From Trichoplax adhaerens (lineage: Eukaryota; Placozoa; Uniplacotomia; Trichoplacea; Trichoplacidae): a stretch of 64,000 nucleotides of DNA. Below are positions 62,956 through 64,000 of this stretch, one piece after another (position 1 is the first letter of the stretch; each line of letters opens with the position of its first letter). The DNA is taken from NCBI RefSeq assembly GCF_000150275.1, contig NW_002060948.1, forward strand, positions 2,286,180 to 2,350,179. The letters run 5' to 3'. The position numbers and the translations under genes are program-made. The notes under the pieces are model-generated. The model ran no database searches. It saw only the letters and a program-made list of their open reading frames with translations, and was not told the DNA's origin.

Positions 62956-63148
62956 TGGACGGGACGGGAATTCCCTACCCATGGTACTTTACAGGTACGG
63001 TACGGCATAGTATATGGCTAATATTGGTCAGTAGACCAGCCATCGACAGGCCATGGATTTCTAGAAGTAGCTAGAAGTCCATCGCTGAGTGGAAACCTTG
63101 TCAAAATATCGTCAGGCCATCATTTAAAACTTGCGATATTAATTTGTT

Positions 63149-63236
63149 CATTCTGTGTTTACCTGACTTTAAAACTAGCAAATAAACGATGCTGTACGTC
63201 CTAATGTCCCTAAAATACTTTTATTGTAAAAATCGA
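63149..63236. repeat. Single diverged copy of the ~105-bp module
   Basis: TCTGTGTTTACCTGACTTTAAAACTAGC, followed by TGTCCCTAAAATACTTTTATTGTAAAAA, parallels the unit of the 33.6-34.0 kb array (CTGTGTTTGCCTGACTC, AATGTCCCTTAAAA). The similarity extends upstream to the GTCAA(A/G)ATATC..GCCAT words at 63100-63121 and 33532-33553. Confidence 0.65.
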
Positions 63237-63242
63237 TAGTGA

Positions 63243-63461
63243 ATGATTAACGTCAGCCCCGGAGGATTGCCAGTTGCAAATGAAACCACTGAAACCAATT
63301 TTCCTCTTCTTGTCATATTAAATGACTATACTATGATGTCATTGCCCATAAGTAGCGAAAGCCTTTACCCTACCTCTAAGCTTAAGCACTTAACCAGGCT
63401 TCAAAAGTACGAGTTGTCTATCACTTTTAAAATTGTCTTGTGTCATGCACAGGCGGGATAA
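63243..63461 (+). CDS. Hypothetical 72-aa ORF beside the repeat module
   Basis: It is open from ATG 63243 to a TAA at 63461, with fairly balanced residues (NVSPGGLPVANETTETNF) but no domain, signal peptide or membrane segment. It follows directly on the repeat module, so it may be part of a mobile element or simply chance. Confidence 0.2.
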   Translation: MINVSPGGLPVANETTETNFPLLVILNDYTMMSLPISSESLYPTSKLKHLTRLQKYELSITFKIVLCHAQAG

Positions 63462-64000
63462 GATATTTTTCTCAAGTACTACATCGATCTGATGCACTTT
63501 ACTTTAGGTACAAGATATTTTGCATAGATTAGCCTCACTGGATGGTATAAGACATTTTTTCCATCAAAATGGATGTGTGTATATTACATATTACAGCATT
63601 CTCTTTTAGCAACAAGACAAAAAAAGAAGTCAAAAGTAAAGTGTCTACTTGCTAGTAACATTCTGATGAGTGCTTTTGTAGTTTAGTTATCTCACTGTTG
63701 AGTTACTACGGTATATACGGGTGGGTTGATTATATTATACTGCACACTCTGTACTATATTAATAGTACTGTATAGTATAAAAATATCTTATAATAGATCA
63801 GTTACTGATATTCTTCAACCAATGGATAGTGTAAAAATATCAGAATCATTCATTTTAGAAATAATTAACCAATAGACCATTTATTGATTCATTAACATTT
63901 TACACAGGATTATTATGATAGGCTTATTCAATATGTAAACGTTCTAGTGGTAGGTGAGTTATGATCGCCTATGCGGTATCGTTATAGATTTGCAGTTATA
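63462..64000. other. No feature recognised
   Basis: AT-rich window end. A TAGTACTGTATAGTA palindromic word around 63760 suggests the repeat island fades out here. Confidence 0.35.

Noticed and set aside
62617-63074. Overlapping 100-112 codon open frames on both strands
   Set aside because: All arise from the self-complementary GTAC repeat, and their Y/T/V/C/L composition is an artefact of the palindromic words.
1-64000. tRNA, rRNA, CRISPR, prokaryotic operon or intact transposase/reverse transcriptase
   Set aside because: None seen; the intron-containing animal genes and AT-rich spacers exclude a prokaryotic reading, and no catalytic mobile-element domain was recognised.

Overview
The window looks like nuclear DNA from an early-branching animal. 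It is AT-rich and intron-dense: most coding exons are about 40-300 bp with clean GT..AG borders. Its genes are animal ones: a Hes repressor ending in WRPW, AP-2 mu, a TRPM channel, OPA1, CEP19 and a C1q/TNF-related protein of the adipolin type. Gene content, intron richness and AT bias fit a placozoan (Trichoplax/Hoilungia) best. That is inference: no marker sequence was compared. All gene models were built by hand from reading frame, splice signals and remembered family sequences. Every intron phase was checked for consistency.

Layout: (1) 1.4-3.9 kb, + strand, ankyrin-repeat protein with roughly one repeat per exon. (2) 5.7-8.8 kb, - strand, TFIIH subunit p44 (GTF2H2), 17 exons. (3) 9.1-10.6 kb, a GC-richer repeat island with GTAC palindromes and several tandem repeats. 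(4) 11.7-14.3 kb, + strand, AP-2 mu (AP2M1). (5) 16.2-22.6 kb, - strand, secreted adipolin/erythroferrone-like protein whose signal-peptide exon lies 3.9 kb upstream of the rest. (6) 22.6-31.4 kb, no gene recognised. (7) 31.4-33.0 kb, - strand, CEP19. (8) 33.3-34.7 kb, second GTAC island carrying a four-copy ~105-bp array; 34.7-38.4 kb, inverted and tandem repeats. (9) 38.5-40.6 kb, + strand, Hes bHLH-Orange-WRPW gene with a consensus RBPJ/Su(H) site and a palindromic E-box upstream. (10) 40.6-46.9 kb, two or three weak candidate exons and a tandem duplication. (11) 46.9-55.1 kb, + strand, 20-exon TRPM-type channel. (12) 56.4-62.0 kb, - strand, OPA1, 27 coding exons found, initiating exon not found. 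(13) 62.7-63.2 kb, third GTAC island with one more ~105-bp module.

The genes do not form one pathway: basal transcription/repair, endocytosis, secreted signalling, ciliary/centrosomal assembly, Notch-type repression, cation transport and mitochondrial fusion. The most interesting feature is their linkage. AP2M1, CEP19, a HES gene and OPA1 lie within about 50 kb here, and their human counterparts all map to 3q27-3q29, with HES1 and OPA1 near neighbours. This suggests a very old conserved linkage block, possibly held together around the Hes gene. No rRNA, tRNA, CRISPR array or intact transposase gene was recognised.
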